Source of the DNA: Mansonella perstans
Taxonomy: Eukaryota; Nematoda; Chromadorea; Rhabditida; Onchocercidae
Direction of reading: 5' to 3'
DNA length: 64,000 nt
Assembly: GCA_037074765.1 (NCBI GenBank)
Contig: JBAMDO010000570.1
Location: 1-64,000, forward strand
This document shows, piece by piece, positions 51,284 through 62,964 of this stretch. Numbering within the stretch: position 1 is the stretch's first letter; every line of letters starts with the position of its first letter. The notes beneath the pieces were generated by a model, which saw nothing but the letters and a program-made list of their open reading frames with translations, did not search any database and was not told the origin of the DNA. Position numbers and translations under genes: made by a program.

Positions 51284-51382
51284 CCGGTGCTCCTGCCCCG
51301 GTGTTCCCGGTGATCCCGGCGGTTCCAGTGGTCCTCTAGCACAACAGATAACAAGTGCAAGGTATGCTGTTAACTTTATCAT
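51171..51382 (-). pseudogene. Secreted mini-collagen with one-base frameshift (unit C4)
   Basis: Leader MIKLTAYLALVICCA is followed by Gly-X-Y triplets. The span is 212 nt, one short of 71 codons. The triplet register breaks at a run of four G (51296-51299 as C on +). After it a second frame carries about ten further G-X-Y triplets to a TAA at 51171-51173. One triplet reads Glu-Leu-Pro where the right duplicate keeps Gly. Its TTTTTTCAG acceptor (51429-51437) lies 46 bases before the ATG. It is the best-preserved complete copy. It may be a real one-base deletion or a homopolymer sequencing error; with the latter it would encode a ~70-residue secreted collagen-like protein. Confidence 0.7.
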
Positions 51383-52199
51383 ATTTCAAATTAATTATGT
51401 TGAAATCTATGCTGTTCTCTTTCCGATTCTGAAAAAATACAGATTTTACCAAATACATGTGATTCCAATAATTTGCTGTTACATCACATGAAAGCGATTA
51501 TGACATATCCAGAGATATTCTTGTATTTAAAGTAAGGATAATAACATTTATAAATGAATCTAATTTTATGTCATTTTCAAAGAATTCTTTTTGAATAATG
51601 ATGTCATCGGAATTGAAAGTGTTTACTTCTAATCCATTTCACAGCAAAGCTTTCCGTACAAAATCAGTTAGAAAGACCTTACAGTTATCTTGTTTTCAAA
51701 ATAGCATTTAGCGAGAAGTAACTATTTTCCAGAATGCTTACTTTTGAAATAATTGAAGATATCTTTTGCAATTCAAATTTTGACCGTAATTAACTTAGCC
51801 AAACTGGCAAATTTTTGTATGAATAAATATATATTTTGTAACGAGAAGGCGAAATTTCATCCGTAAATCGAAATATATACTACAATCATTGCTGAAACTG
51901 ACAAGTTGTGAGTAGAGAAATAACGAACCTACTAATAGTGATAATAAGAAGTAGGATGAACACAAAATTCGAAATCTTAAACAACGATAAGCTTACAGAG
52001 ACGCTTCCGCTCAATCGGTTCTAATTAATCAATTAAGAGACAATTACATACAACCATTTCAGTCAGAATTTGGCGCATACAACTCTAAAGTCTTCAGGCA
52101 ACTTTTCTAACCAAACTGAAGGCATTTTCTTCGATAACGGAAAAGGGACTGACAGAACCATTAATGTTTCAAGAAATAGAAAGTGTTGCCTTTATATTC

Positions 52200-52460
52200 C
52201 CACAACTAAACTAGGAAGGAAGCATGCTTTACATTTTAAGCGCTTCCGACTTTTTTTTGTTCTTCCTGTTTGTTCTCCGCATTTCTGAGCGGATGACAAA
52301 GGAATGGATTGAGGCGGATAAGTATAAAAATTAGCTACAAAAGATGAACGATTAAGTATAAAAATTAGCTACAAAAGATGAACGATTCACTTATTCTTCT
52401 TTGCAGAGATTGCAAATTGTCCAAAACTCCCAGATTCCGTATTTCGTTTCGGATGAATGA
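52200..52460 (+). repeat. Dispersed repeat A, copy 3
   Basis: Upstream (right) boundary of minus-strand unit C4. Includes GAATGGATTGAGGCGGATAA and TTTGCAGAGATTGCAAA. A 32-base segment, AGTATAAAAATTAGC plus ACAAAAGATGAACGATT, is tandemly doubled at 52320-52388. Confidence 0.75.
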
Positions 52461-54034
52461 TTTTTATTCCTTTGATTTTCAGGATTTGACTTCGTTAAAT
52501 TTTCCATCATTTGGGTTTTTGTTGTTTCCGTGCAAAATGAAATAAATGATCAGTGATTCGTTTTGTTAAAAAGGTTGTTGGGTTACGGGAAATTAAAGGG
52601 AATTTTGACCAGTTGTTTCGCTATGTATTTGATGATGTCAGGTAAAGTTCGCTTATATTTTTATATTTTTCTTTTAGATTTTTTCCTATTCATCGTCAAG
52701 TAGTAATTGTCAGACTTTCGTTTCATTTGATTAGTTTTTGTTACTTTGATTTAAATAATAAAGTACTACGAGCATTAAATAAAAAGTCCGTTTGTTGTTT
52801 TTTGGCAAAGGTCAATGAGCTTCATTTTACAGCTCATAAATTTAAAATTCTTCAAATAAAAAAGTAGTAGTAATGAAAGAGCACAGGAAGCAAAAAATAT
52901 TTTGGGATGAAAAAGCCAAGAAAATTATAACTGATTCTGAATTTTTTTCTTGAAATCGCTTGCTAAAAAAAATCATCCTATAATAGACGGAAATAAGTTG
53001 CTGTAGACTTTGACAAAAGAGTTTCAAGTAAATTAGTTACTTAAAATATTAATAATTACCATAAAAATTAATATTTATTACTGAAGACTAATTGAAGAAT
53101 TGATTTTAAATTGATTAGTTTGCTTGCTTTTTTTTGGTACTTTCCACATGTATTTAGAGGCTGCAAATCTTAAGGAATTTGAAGTTCCAATGAACAGTGA
53201 TTTCAGACTGTGACCGTTAAATTTAAATCAAATTTAAATATTGAAAAAAATTATTTAAAAAGGATATGAATATGAAGTAATTGGAACCTAAATTCATTAA
53301 CATAGTGAATTTTTAAGTTATCTTAAATTTATGTATTTTTTTAAAATTTTGACCAGTTTACGAAATTTAATGGGTGAAAGAATGCAAAACAAAGAATTAC
53401 ATATGAAACAAAAGATTACCAATTTTGGTTCTTTTGGTCACATCGCCACATTTCACACTGTGATCATCAATTTAAATGTGCTCATATGAGTTTTCTGGAG
53501 AGAATACCATAATTTCATGCAAACTATATTCTGCCAAGTATCAATTTAAATACCATATGAAAAGAATGGAAAAGGAAAACAAAAATATCTCACACAATTA
53601 AATAGACAATTTCACACAATATGTACAATATTGTAAAGTATTTTCAATTATTACTTTACACTAATTGTTTATTTCGATAAAATGTCATTGCCAAGTCACG
53701 TCTTGTTAGGGTTACAAGAGTTAATTAAATATTTATTAACAAAAAATAAATTTTTATGAAAATAACTAATGTCTTAGATAATTGATTTACTTGACACATG
53801 TTATCTTTTATCAAATATTTAAGCAAATTATTTTCGTCTATTTCAGGATGATTTTTATAAACAAATCATTTTAAGAAACAAGTTCTAACTTCACTCTTGC
53901 ATAAGATTGTGGCTGAGTCAAATGATAATTAATTCAAGGAAATTAAAATTCGAGAAGTGTTTAAAGTAGGAGGAAAGGAAACCAATCAATCGAAACGAGA
54001 TCTAGAAATTTATGACAAATTGTTAGAATAAGTG
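52461..54034. other. No gene recognised
   Basis: AT-rich interval. It contains the second copy of the dispersed repeat described at 36531-36640 (at 53250-53340). No coding exon supported. Confidence 0.5.
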
Positions 54035-54195
54035 AATAATTCCGGTATTGTTTGCATCAGTTTTTTATACTTATCCGCCTCAATCCATTCCTTTCTCATT
54101 TGCCTAAGAAATGCGAACAACAAACAGGAAGAATAGCAAAAAAATGGTCGAAAAGCGCTTAAAATATAAAACACGTTTCGTTTCTGGTTTCGTTG
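54035..54195 (-). repeat. Dispersed repeat A, copy 4 (inverted)
   Basis: Carries TACTTATCCGCCTCAATCCA and AAGAAATGCGAACAACAAAC. No recognisable C unit follows, so this may be an orphan boundary. Confidence 0.7.
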
Positions 54196-54964
54196 TTTTT
54201 TGATAATTTCTTGACTAACAGACGAATCTGAAGCAGATTTACTGAATATCTGGTGGGTTAGTTGATACTAATTAATTTTAATTAGTATTAATGCGATGTT
54301 GAACAAAGTAATAAGACCAATATTATATCAATTATGACAAACAACGACTATTCTTATCAATACAAGAAATATTTTACTTTCATTTTTCATCAATATTGGA
54401 AATGGAGTTTAAATTAGGTTGAAATTTTAGAAAAATTTACGCATGAATATTTTGACATGTAAACAGCTAATTAGAATTCGATTTATAAATTGGAATAGAT
54501 TTAATATTGTTTATGCTATGAGAAATCTGACTTTTATGTAAAAAATATATCACAAAAAATATATCATTATATTGCAAAAATATATAATATATCACAAAAA
54601 ATACAAAAAATCTAGTTACATATGCACTGAATTTAATGAACATGATTATATTCGTATCGTGGAAAACGTATTTACAATTCTTTCTGAATTTCTCTGCTGC
54701 TTGATCCTTTATTTGGCATAAGATATTTGCGTTCAAATGAGTGAAATCTGAAAGATGCTTGATTCCAGTGATTCATTAATCATAACAATATTCAGTTATA
54801 TTCAGTTATTCATCGGTGCTTCCTAAATATGGGATATTTTTTTGGTTATGATGACACATTCCTTGAATAGCACCGTCTAAAAAGAAAGGAGCGGCATTAT
54901 TGTGGTGCTAATATCTTTGATTTGTTGTACGATTTGTAACGAATATCATACTTTGTCTGCAGCT
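54196..54964. other. No gene recognised
   Basis: AT-rich with short ATATATCACAAAAAAT repeats near 54540-54605. Confidence 0.5.
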
Positions 54965-55197
54965 TTAGAATGCGCAAAAATTCATCAGTCTGCATTCTTT
55001 GTCAGAAGCGTTACAGCTGTCGCGAAAGGATTTGTAGTCGAGTTGAAACGGAGATATAAAGTATAAAGGTAAAGCAAACTTGAAGCAAATGTTTTCTTGT
55101 TTGTTATAATAAGGTAATAATTCGAAGTAAAGAAATCGCCAGCAAAGCTTATTGCTGCGTAAATTAGATGCAATGCTCGAAATCTTACAAGAGAAAA
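54965..55197 (-). CDS. Possible Cys-containing terminal exon
   Basis: After an acceptor-like ACTATCAG, an open frame runs to a stop with seven Cys, ending in FRDSCNASDKECRLMNFCAF. Base composition is less biased than the surroundings. No flanking exon could be joined in phase, and an overlapping frame is also open, so this is a weak call. A family was not recognised. Confidence 0.2.
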
Positions 55198-55400
55198 CTG
55201 ATAGTATATATTCAATACACAACAATGTTCAGTGGGTATAGGAGGAAGAAGTTGTAAATGATAAGCATAACTAAAGTTAAAGTGCGGCGGTAATGAATTG
55301 TTTCAAATTAACAAAATAAAGGATCAAAAGAAGAAGGGAAGAATTTCTGAGTCAATTATAATAATTAACAGTTAATTTTGCTTATCGCCGACGAGATTTT

Positions 55401-55492
55401 TTATACTGACCAGTCAACTTTTTTCACCTTGTCATCATCACTCAGATCTTCGTAAATACTTTGCAGAAATTTGCATAGATCTTTGCAGTAAT
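55401..55492 (-). CDS. Possible terminal exon of an unknown minus-strand gene
   Basis: Following TTATTATTAG, an in-phase (phase 1) read gives a 30-residue acidic/Cys peptide (DYCKDLCKFLQSIYED...) ending at TAA. It looks protein-like but no upstream exon was placed. It might be a gene fragment. Confidence 0.25.
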
Positions 55493-55498
55493 CTAATA

Positions 55499-55560
55499 AT
55501 AAAGAGAAACAAAAACTAAATGTGCTTCTTTGACCGCTTCCAGATATCTGCTACCGGTTG
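55499..55560. repeat. ~60-bp dispersed repeat, copies at 55499 and 56555
   Basis: AAAGAGAAACAAAAA, TGCTTCT, TGACCG and TGCTACCG occur in order in both 55499-55560 (upstream of the following gene) and 56555-56610 (its third intron). Confidence 0.75.
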
Positions 55561-55766
55561 CGTTTATTTATTTAACTTTTAAGGATGATATGTTCTTTTT
55601 CATGTGTTTAATTTTTAAGGATTTGATACATTTTGTCGCAAAATATAACCAAACTTTCTTTGTATCAAATCTAAAGGCTGATTTCTAATGGTGTTTTCTG
55701 CCAGTGTAGTTGAAATTGTTGAAAAAATTTTTGATATAATTGTTATCAGAAAAACCTTTCTCAAAT

Positions 55767-57187
55767 ATGGACTTAATTAGAGAAATGGGAACAATCGATG
55801 AATTTACCAATACCAAAAATTCGCATGATCAAATGAGCTCACAACAACAATCAAATCAGATGACAAAACTCATGCGTGATGATTTGCGACGATTGGTTAA
55901 TGGAAATTCAATGTTGCGTGCTTGTCTTCTGTTGCTCACTTTTATGTTGATTTTTTTCACTATTACGAAAATTTGCAAAATATTTTGTCAAATAAGACGC
56001 AGTCTCCAGCGGGACCAAGAGGTGACTATAACATTATAATTTTTGTTACCGAATTTAGCATGTATATTGTTCGGTGATTACAGTGTTAAATCAGTTGAAT
56101 AAAAGACAATTTTTAAAAAATAAATAGGAAACAGATCAATAATGGAATCTCCCATTCATCTTCTAGTTTATATGATTCAATTACTCATACTTATAATACT
56201 AATCAGCAATTCGATCATTTAGATGAAATTTTCATTTGCGAATTCATTTATGTTATGCATTCATTCTTTTCACACAGATGATATTGTAATTCAGAAAGAG
56301 ATCCAATATGTATCACAGGCAAGCAAATCTAATAGCGGAACTCCGGAAGTATTGGTCAAAACACATTCAACATATTATCCATTTTTTGTCAGCAATAAAG
56401 GAAGTAAAAAGAAGTATAATTCAGCTCGAACTTTTTTTTACTGAATTCATTTATTCAATCTAACGCCGACTTTTCTAAATTATCAGATAGCATGCACTAG
56501 TTGGACAGTTGGTCGTGGGTCATCATGATGTGATTACAATTATGATGTCGTGAAGACAAAGAGAAACAAAAATTAAGTATGCTTCTCTGACCGTTATTTG
56601 CTACCGATTGATGTTCAGGAAAGTGAAATCAAATTCAAATTCATTGCCTAATAAGAAAATGAAACTTAATATATCATTGTCAACTAAATCGGAGTCGAAG
56701 GAAGCAAATTCCAAAAAGGTAATCGCGATTCAGCAAGTTTTTTTGAAAAATTTTTTCACAAGCAATTGCTTGTTGGATGCGCTTGCAGTATAAAAATTCA
56801 TAGCAAATTAAGTAAAAGAATATGAAAAATTTTACTTCAGATATGTCCAGGATTGCGGTCAAATTTGAAATTGTCAGAAAGCGCCGAAATGAAGAATTCA
56901 GGTTAATCTGGATTTCAGAATCTTAACTGATATCTGATTCCACTTAACATGTACTTCAGTTAAAAACTCAAACCATCTCTATAATAGGGTAAATTAATTT
57001 GTTGTCATTTATTTTGCACAGTTCGAATGTTTAACTCTAAATTTAACTCTAAATCTCTTCGGAACTAATCAACAAATTTCCAAATTAAATTTTAAATTTT
57101 GCAGATTCTACCAAAACAACAACTTCATCCGCAGACCATAGCAATCAGAATGGAATGACTCGTTGCAATAGCAACGACGATAAATAA
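55767..57187 (+). CDS. Single-pass membrane protein of unknown function, 6 exons, 221 aa
   Basis: Exons: 55767-56021, 56135-56165, 56278-56413, 56619-56718, 56841-56901, 57105-57187; 666 nt in frame. The N-terminal ~55 residues are hydrophilic and Gln/Asn-rich. One hydrophobic segment (residues about 54-80, RACLLLLTFMLIFFTITKI) is followed by basic residues, then a Ser/Lys/Asn-rich tail. No signal peptide, so type II or tail-in topology is possible. TTATCAG lies 17 bases before the ATG, as expected for a trans-splice site. The TAA is directly followed by AATAAA. Exons 2 and 4 depend on less typical donors (GTTTAT, GTATAA); a shorter form ending soon after exon 1 is an alternative. I recognise no family. 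Confidence 0.55.
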
Positions 57188-57901
57188 AATATATATAATG
57201 CATGCATTTATTCATTCTCTATTCGTTGTAATATTCTTTAATTTGTTCTTGTTACAGGAATGAACAAGGCTAGTTATCATTCCTTTCTCTACGGAAATAA
57301 TACTTTCTAGAAGTATGAATGCAAAAAGATGCAAACAATGCCAAGTTTTACCGAGTTAAATCTCAATCAGAACAGATCAACGAACTGAAATAAAGTTCAA
57401 GGAAAGATTGCAATAAGTGGGGCATTAGCATAACAATGTATAGACGACGTTATTAAAACTTTTAATCAGGTGTTTTGGTCCTGGTAATGATAAAGCAGTT
57501 GGAGAAAATGAAATCCCTCATCAATTATGTTTATTTCTATGCACAGTACCCTGTTTTAGTTCTAAAATCAGCTGACATAACGAATCATTCTTTTCATTTC
57601 GTTTTATGAAACGAATTGTTTTTGCAAATAAATAAGGAATTGTATTGCGTTTCTAAGCTATCCCGAAATTAGTGTTATGGTACCAGCTAAATCTAGCGAC
57701 ATTTAGCGCACCTTTAAATGCTATTTTCCGAAAAAAACGACTCCCAAAAAATAAACTAACGCACCGACGATTTAAGCTTTATATTTCATCCAATGACCGG
57801 TTAACAATTAAACCGGAAACGATATTGCCGGACCAATATCATTTGACTTCATTGATGTATCTCACAATTTATATTGATGTTTCTCTCTTACCTACCATAA
57901 A
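57188..57901. other. No supported gene
   Basis: Contains a 77-codon open frame (57672-57905) without family or splice support. Otherwise intergenic. Confidence 0.45.
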
Positions 57902-58200
57902 TTAATCCTTTAAAAATATGCAAATAAATAAACATAGAAGCACCGTTAGAGTATATTACACGAACAAATCAGCTCAATTTTATCTCAAATATTACATACA
58001 GAACTAAAAGCATCACCAGAAGTATAATAAAAAGTTAAAAAAAAACCAGTAACAATTTGCGATATCAACATAATACCCAATATGCTACCATAATTCCATA
58101 TATAAGTTAAAGTAAAACTAGCAGGTAAAAAAACTAAAGAATTTAAAACTAAATATAAAATTTCGGAAAAAATCTTCTAATCCAAAAAAAGAAATTTTAA
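57902..58200 (-). pseudogene. cytb: Nuclear mitochondrial fragment: cytochrome b
   Basis: Read on the minus strand with the invertebrate mitochondrial code (TGA = Trp, ATA = Met), 57970-58140 gives LVFLPASFTLTYMWNYGSML, then GIMLMSQIVTGFFLTFYYTS and GDAFSSVCNIWDKIE. After a frame change it continues as NGASMF...YLHIFKG. These are N-terminal cytochrome b landmarks (quinol-side helix A and the NGAS helix B region). The frameshift, a stop and missing residues before HIFKG show it is not functional here. The left part, above about 58150, is too diverged to bound exactly. The donor is most simply this worm's own mitochondrial DNA. Confidence 0.85.
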
Positions 58201-58276
58201 TTAAACTAAATCCAAAAAGTATATTAATTCTAGCTGAGCCGTAATCAGAAGTTTCTTTCCATAAAAAAGTTAAGAA

Positions 58277-58545
58277 AATATTCAATTCAATGTCAAGAGT
58301 AATTTCGAACATATTTAGAGTACATAATTATTATCTTACTAATAATTACTTTTTTAATTTTTGTACCATCTTTACTGTTTATTATTTTAATTTTCTATTT
58401 ATATACCGCTGATTCGTAGATCACAGATAATCCGACAGTATATTCAACTCAATTTCAAGAGTAATTTTGAATATCTTTAGAGTATTTCGTTATTATTTTA
58501 TTATTAATTACTTTTCCAGTATCTTTACTTTAGTTTCATTTTACT
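58277..58545. repeat. Tandem duplication, period ~162 bp
   Basis: TATTCAATTCAATGTCAAGA with GTAATTTCGAA at 58279 recurs as TATTCAACTCAATTTCAAGA with GTAATTTTGAA at 58440. Both are followed by a matching TTACTTTT and ATCTTTACT block. It abuts the mitochondrial fragment. Confidence 0.8.
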
Positions 58546-58993
58546 TTCAAAAGCTTACTCATGATACGGTAAATAGTGCACAACATCTATCTGTCCACTG
58601 AAGTCGTCTGCGTCTTTCATTATGTCTAATTGTTTTTATTCTCTTATTATGTTAACTGATCGCCTTTTTTTTCTCAATAATTGTCTCTGGTCGGATAAAA
58701 TGATCTATCAGTAAATAGAAGAGTATGACAGAGTATAAGTTTTGCACGTAATGTATTATTAGTAAGACAATTGCATGTTTCTTTGCTGGAGAGGGTTATT
58801 GATAGATTAGAAAATGTAATCTTTATTATATAACTTTTTATTGTATTGTATTGAATAGTTTGTTCTTTCTTATAATAGACGATAAATACACTGTTTTTGA
58901 AATTTAGTATTTTATTTGTATTTCAGTTATTTAGTAGTATAGAATTTAACTTTTGACAACCGTTTTCCAGTTATATAATTTAAAGTATTTAAT

Positions 58994-59005
58994 TTTTTTC
59001 AGCAA
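58994..59005 (+). promoter_or_regulatory. Probable trans-splice acceptor
   Basis: A T-run ending TTTTTTTCAG stands three bases before the start codon of the zinc-finger gene. This is the usual layout for spliced-leader addition in nematodes. A cis intron with an untranslated first exon is the alternative. Confidence 0.55.
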
Positions 59006-60734
59006 ATGAATACGAACTTAGCTAGCGATTGCCAAATTGGCCCAAATTTGCCAAATTTGGCAGACTTAAAAAATTATCTGCGCAAAGAGCAGCCGCTGTA
59101 TTTCCAAGCATTGGAAGGATATTTAATGAATGCGGCGAATTTAGTATGTTTTTTTTTTCTAATATTTATTTGTGTTATGGTAAAGTAGGGTGAATTTTTG
59201 TATAAAGAATAACCTAATAAATAAATAATTTCTGATTTTCCTTACTAATATTGCGATCAAAATTGATATAAGAGGAGTGAACAAAGACTATGCAAATGAA
59301 GACTTATTTTTTTTAAATGAAATTATCACGGAGGGCATTTAGTATAAAGTGTGTGTTTCACTGAACTCTTTATTAATTGGTTTAACTGGTTCTTCTTCAG
59401 ATTAACAACTTAAGAGGAAGATTGGAGCGAAATGATGAAGGAGAAAAAGTGGATGCTCCAAGATCGGAATTATTAGAAGGCGCAAGTCCTCCATCAACTC
59501 GAGAAGAGCTGGAACAGGAAAACGAATTGCACGGAGTGGTGGAAGCAGTACCACCACTGGTGCAGGATGAGGAAGAAGGAAACGAGTTGATGGAGGGGCG
59601 ACAGGCACCACACGAGCCCTTCCTCAACGAGGAAAGTGCTGATGTGGCGCCAAGAGTGCAAACAGTGACGATCCGGAAACGACGAGAAGCGGTAACAGTG
59701 CGCGAAATTGTATTGTAAGTTCATTTTTATACAAATGTGATAAAAACTACTAATTATAAAGTACATTATAAAATGCAAAACTGAACTTATTTTGTCGGCT
59801 CATTTAAAAAAGGAAAAATTATGACATTATTTGTTTTATAATGCATTCATTTGGAAAATATGAGCAGCTTGCTGAGCGAGTAAGCAAGGAGAATGATTTG
59901 CGGTTTATGTAATTTATTATTGGTTATTTATTTTTTACGTTGTGAATATATGTTTCAGACGTTCCCGGACCGTACGAGTTCCGATAGTGGCGATAGAAAG
60001 ACGCAGAAAAGCACCAGTTGGGCCGGAAGCCTTCCATGTGTCGGAAGTGGAAGGTTTACCAACTCAATATGCGGAACAACTGGTTGTGCCGGAAGTCGAC
60101 CCGTATAGGGTGAATCGTAATGCCGACGGGTCAGCAATAATTGGTAAGTTTAAGAGTGTTTAATTCTCAGATTAAAATTTTACACAGATTAATTTATATG
60201 AATTTAATACATGTAATCTTTGTAGAATGCGGTATGTGCCCTAAGGAATTTGGAACTGTAAAGGGATGGCGAATCCATGCGGCCAAAACGCATCGAGGAA
60301 ACGGTGAGCTTCTTGGAATTTATACATTAGTTTTTGAATTTATACATTTCTTGGAATTTATACATTAGGTTCAGTTTTTTGAAGGAATTTTTTATATTTA
60401 TTTTACCTAAGCACTTTAAATACAATATACCTATTTCAGGCTTTTGTCAGCAGTGCGGCCATTTCATTCGCATGCCGCATATTCGTTCCGACGAGGAAAT
60501 TGCAGCAACGATGGAGCTCCATTCTTTGGAATGGTGTCCCAATGCCACGAAGGCTGCAATGAATGAAAGAGCCGTGAAACGTAGAAGGCTCCAGCTGGTG
60601 GGCAGGAACGATGATGCAGAGCGATATTATATTCCCGGTAAATAAACAGTTTTCTTTTTTTCAAAAATAGGAAGTTATTGCATTAAATATCCCTTCCCGG
60701 TCAATATTTGCTTTATATTTCAGGTGCACAGTAA
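59006..60734 (+). CDS. C2H2 zinc-finger protein, 6 exons, 307 aa
   Basis: Exons: 59006-59143, 59401-59714, 59959-60143, 60226-60303, 60440-60637, 60724-60734; 924 nt, all phases agree. The N-terminal half is Glu/Arg-rich and predicted disordered ([25 protein letters not shown]). A classical finger, [22 protein letters not shown] (C-x2-C-x12-H-x4-H), is encoded by exon 4. Exon 5 adds a second Cys pair (CQQCGHF) and a basic KRRRL stretch, possibly a nuclear localisation signal. Base composition is clearly richer in G/C than the neighbours. Nucleic-acid binding is inferred from the finger. The finger's Gly-rich middle (GTVKGWRIH) is reminiscent of N-terminal fingers of site-specific non-LTR retrotransposons, but no reverse transcriptase follows, so both a host regulator and a domesticated element protein are open. 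Confidence 0.8.
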
Positions 60735-61189
60735 TAAGCGATTCGATCCATTCATTCCGATAATGATCACCGCTATCCAAACTTCGTCTTTCGCTCCAGT
60801 TTTCTTCTATCCACGCAGATAATTCCTTCAAAGTTTTTTTTTGCAATTTTATTAAATTTTTTTTTGTTTTGTTTTTGTTTTACTTTATATACAAAGTTGC
60901 TAATTGTTGAATTATTATTTTTCTTACTTATTATTATTTTCCAGTCCTTTATTATCTTGAAAAAAATCACAACGAAAGTTTCGAATTTTCGACTCCACTT
61001 CCGCTTTTCATAGATGAAATAATTCTTTCGAATTTCAAATCACGCAATAAATTTGGAAAAACGTGACCCGAAATCGTTCAGTAGTCAAAAAAACTGTTTG
61101 GCATTTCAAATTGCTTTTCATTTTGGTTGTGATTTTTTTCATGTGTTTGCGCTCACTTTTTTTTCTAACATTGTTGTTTTACTAACGTT

Positions 61190-61321
61190 TTGAAATAAAA
61201 AAAAAAAAGCAGTAAAAAATAAGAAAATAAAAAAGAAACAAAAAAAAGAGAAAAAAAAGGTAATAAAAAAGAAAAGAAAAAATGAATAAAAAAATGAAAA
61301 AAACAAAAAAAAAGAAAAAAG

Positions 61322-61377
<56 letters not shown>

Positions 61378-61460
61378 AAAAGAAAAAAAAAGAAAAAAGA
61401 TCAAAAAAATGAAAAAAACAGAAAATGAAAAAAAAATAGAAAAATTAAAAAAAGAAAAAA
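61190..61460. repeat. Long oligopurine (A-rich with scattered G) tract
   Basis: About 270 bases almost solely A with isolated G, including a run of about 40 A. Its minus-strand open frame is poly-Phe and not a gene. Confidence 0.9.
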
Positions 61461-62964
61461 ATCAAAATGATCAGCTATATTTCTTTTGTTATTTGCAGTG
61501 ACATTAAATGCCAAACAATTGAATTCAAAGCTGGGAGAAATTTAAACATTTTAAGACACTGTAGAAAAGTGCTTGCGCCTAATATGCATCATTTTCGGTG
61601 TTGTCAAAAAGTGAAATAAATCCTTTGGGAAACTTACTTTGACTACCATAAAATTTGATCATAACTTACTAAATATCAAATGAATTTGAATTCAATTGTT
61701 TCTTCATTTTAATTGCCTAGTCTAGCAAGTTTTTTACTAAATGTTTGCTGTTCTTATTCCTTTATTTTGTTATCAAGATGACACTTTTGATAGTCAAATG
61801 TTTTTATTGGTTTGTCAGTTATTACTATTGGTTTTCCATGTTGCTTATTTTTTCTAAGTTTGCTAAATTTTTCCGTTAAATTTGCAATGTACGGTACTAA
61901 CTCATTGAATTTTAATTTTATATATTTAACTTGCAGAATTGTATAATGCTTTAGGATAATTTGATTTTGAGCACGAGGCAGTTAGAAATTTTGAAGTTTT
62001 TCGTTTATTAGTTAGAGGAAAGAGAATTATTTAAAACGGCGATTTCATTTTTGTTGAAATTTAATAATTTTTTATACTTTAATTTAAGCATTCTTTTTGA
62101 TTTAGATCTGACAGCTTAAAAAGTTGACGATTCTTCTAATTAATTATGAAATGAATCACAAATTGGTAGCAATGTTGCTATTATTTTACGCGAATTGGCA
62201 TGATCGAAAGTAAACATGTAGTCATGTCTACGATTTTTTTTTCTTTTTCATTTAAGTTAGAACATAAAAAATGTTAGGTTTTGAAATTATGGAGAAAAAT
62301 TTTTTGATTTCCGAATTCTTTTGATACATTTTTTAATCCTCAAGGTGAATTTCTGAACTTTTTGATTTCTTTCTTTAATTTTTGAAATATATCTCAAAAT
62401 TAGAAAAGTTTTGAAGTTTTTAAAAATTTTGAAAAGAAGTTTTGAAGTTTTTCGTTTATTAGTTTTGCACATATTTCCGCAACAGTTAAATTTTTGTGTA
62501 ATTTTTTAGAATTTATGATTTTTCAAAAATGTCTACATTCTTTTCAAATCTTTGATTTTTCGTGAATTTTTGAATTTTTACAATGGATTTTAAACGGCAG
62601 AATGGTTTTTTAAACTCCTGCTTTTCTCCACATTTTCGAGATACACTTTTATTTTTATATCGTTTGGGATATTCTTAAAAATCTATGAAAATTCTCATAT
62701 TTAAATTTCTTGAAATACTGCATCTTTCTTGGTTTTTGAAAGTTTTCCAGTTGTTCCAAACATCAATCTTCTTTTGAACTCTTAAAATTTTTACGACGTT
62801 TCGAACTTTGCACGCATCCTTGCCTGTTTCATTTGTTTATATGTTTATTATTAATTTCACTTCTGCATGTTTTTGCGTGATATTTTTGTATGATATCATT
62901 TTCGGTTCAATTACTAACCGCTGATGACCCCTTAATGGCCCGACTAATTAAAGGCTGCGCAAAC

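Noticed and set aside
57672..57905. 77-codon open frame beside the mitochondrial fragment
   Set aside because: Somewhat less AT-biased, but no family, splice site or link to the cytochrome b fragment could be shown.
59397..59627. Several long minus-strand frames opposite zinc-finger exon 2
   Set aside because: Antisense shadows of a Glu-rich, GC-richer exon.
61165..61404. Poly-Phe minus-strand open frame
   Set aside because: Pure translation of the A-rich tract.
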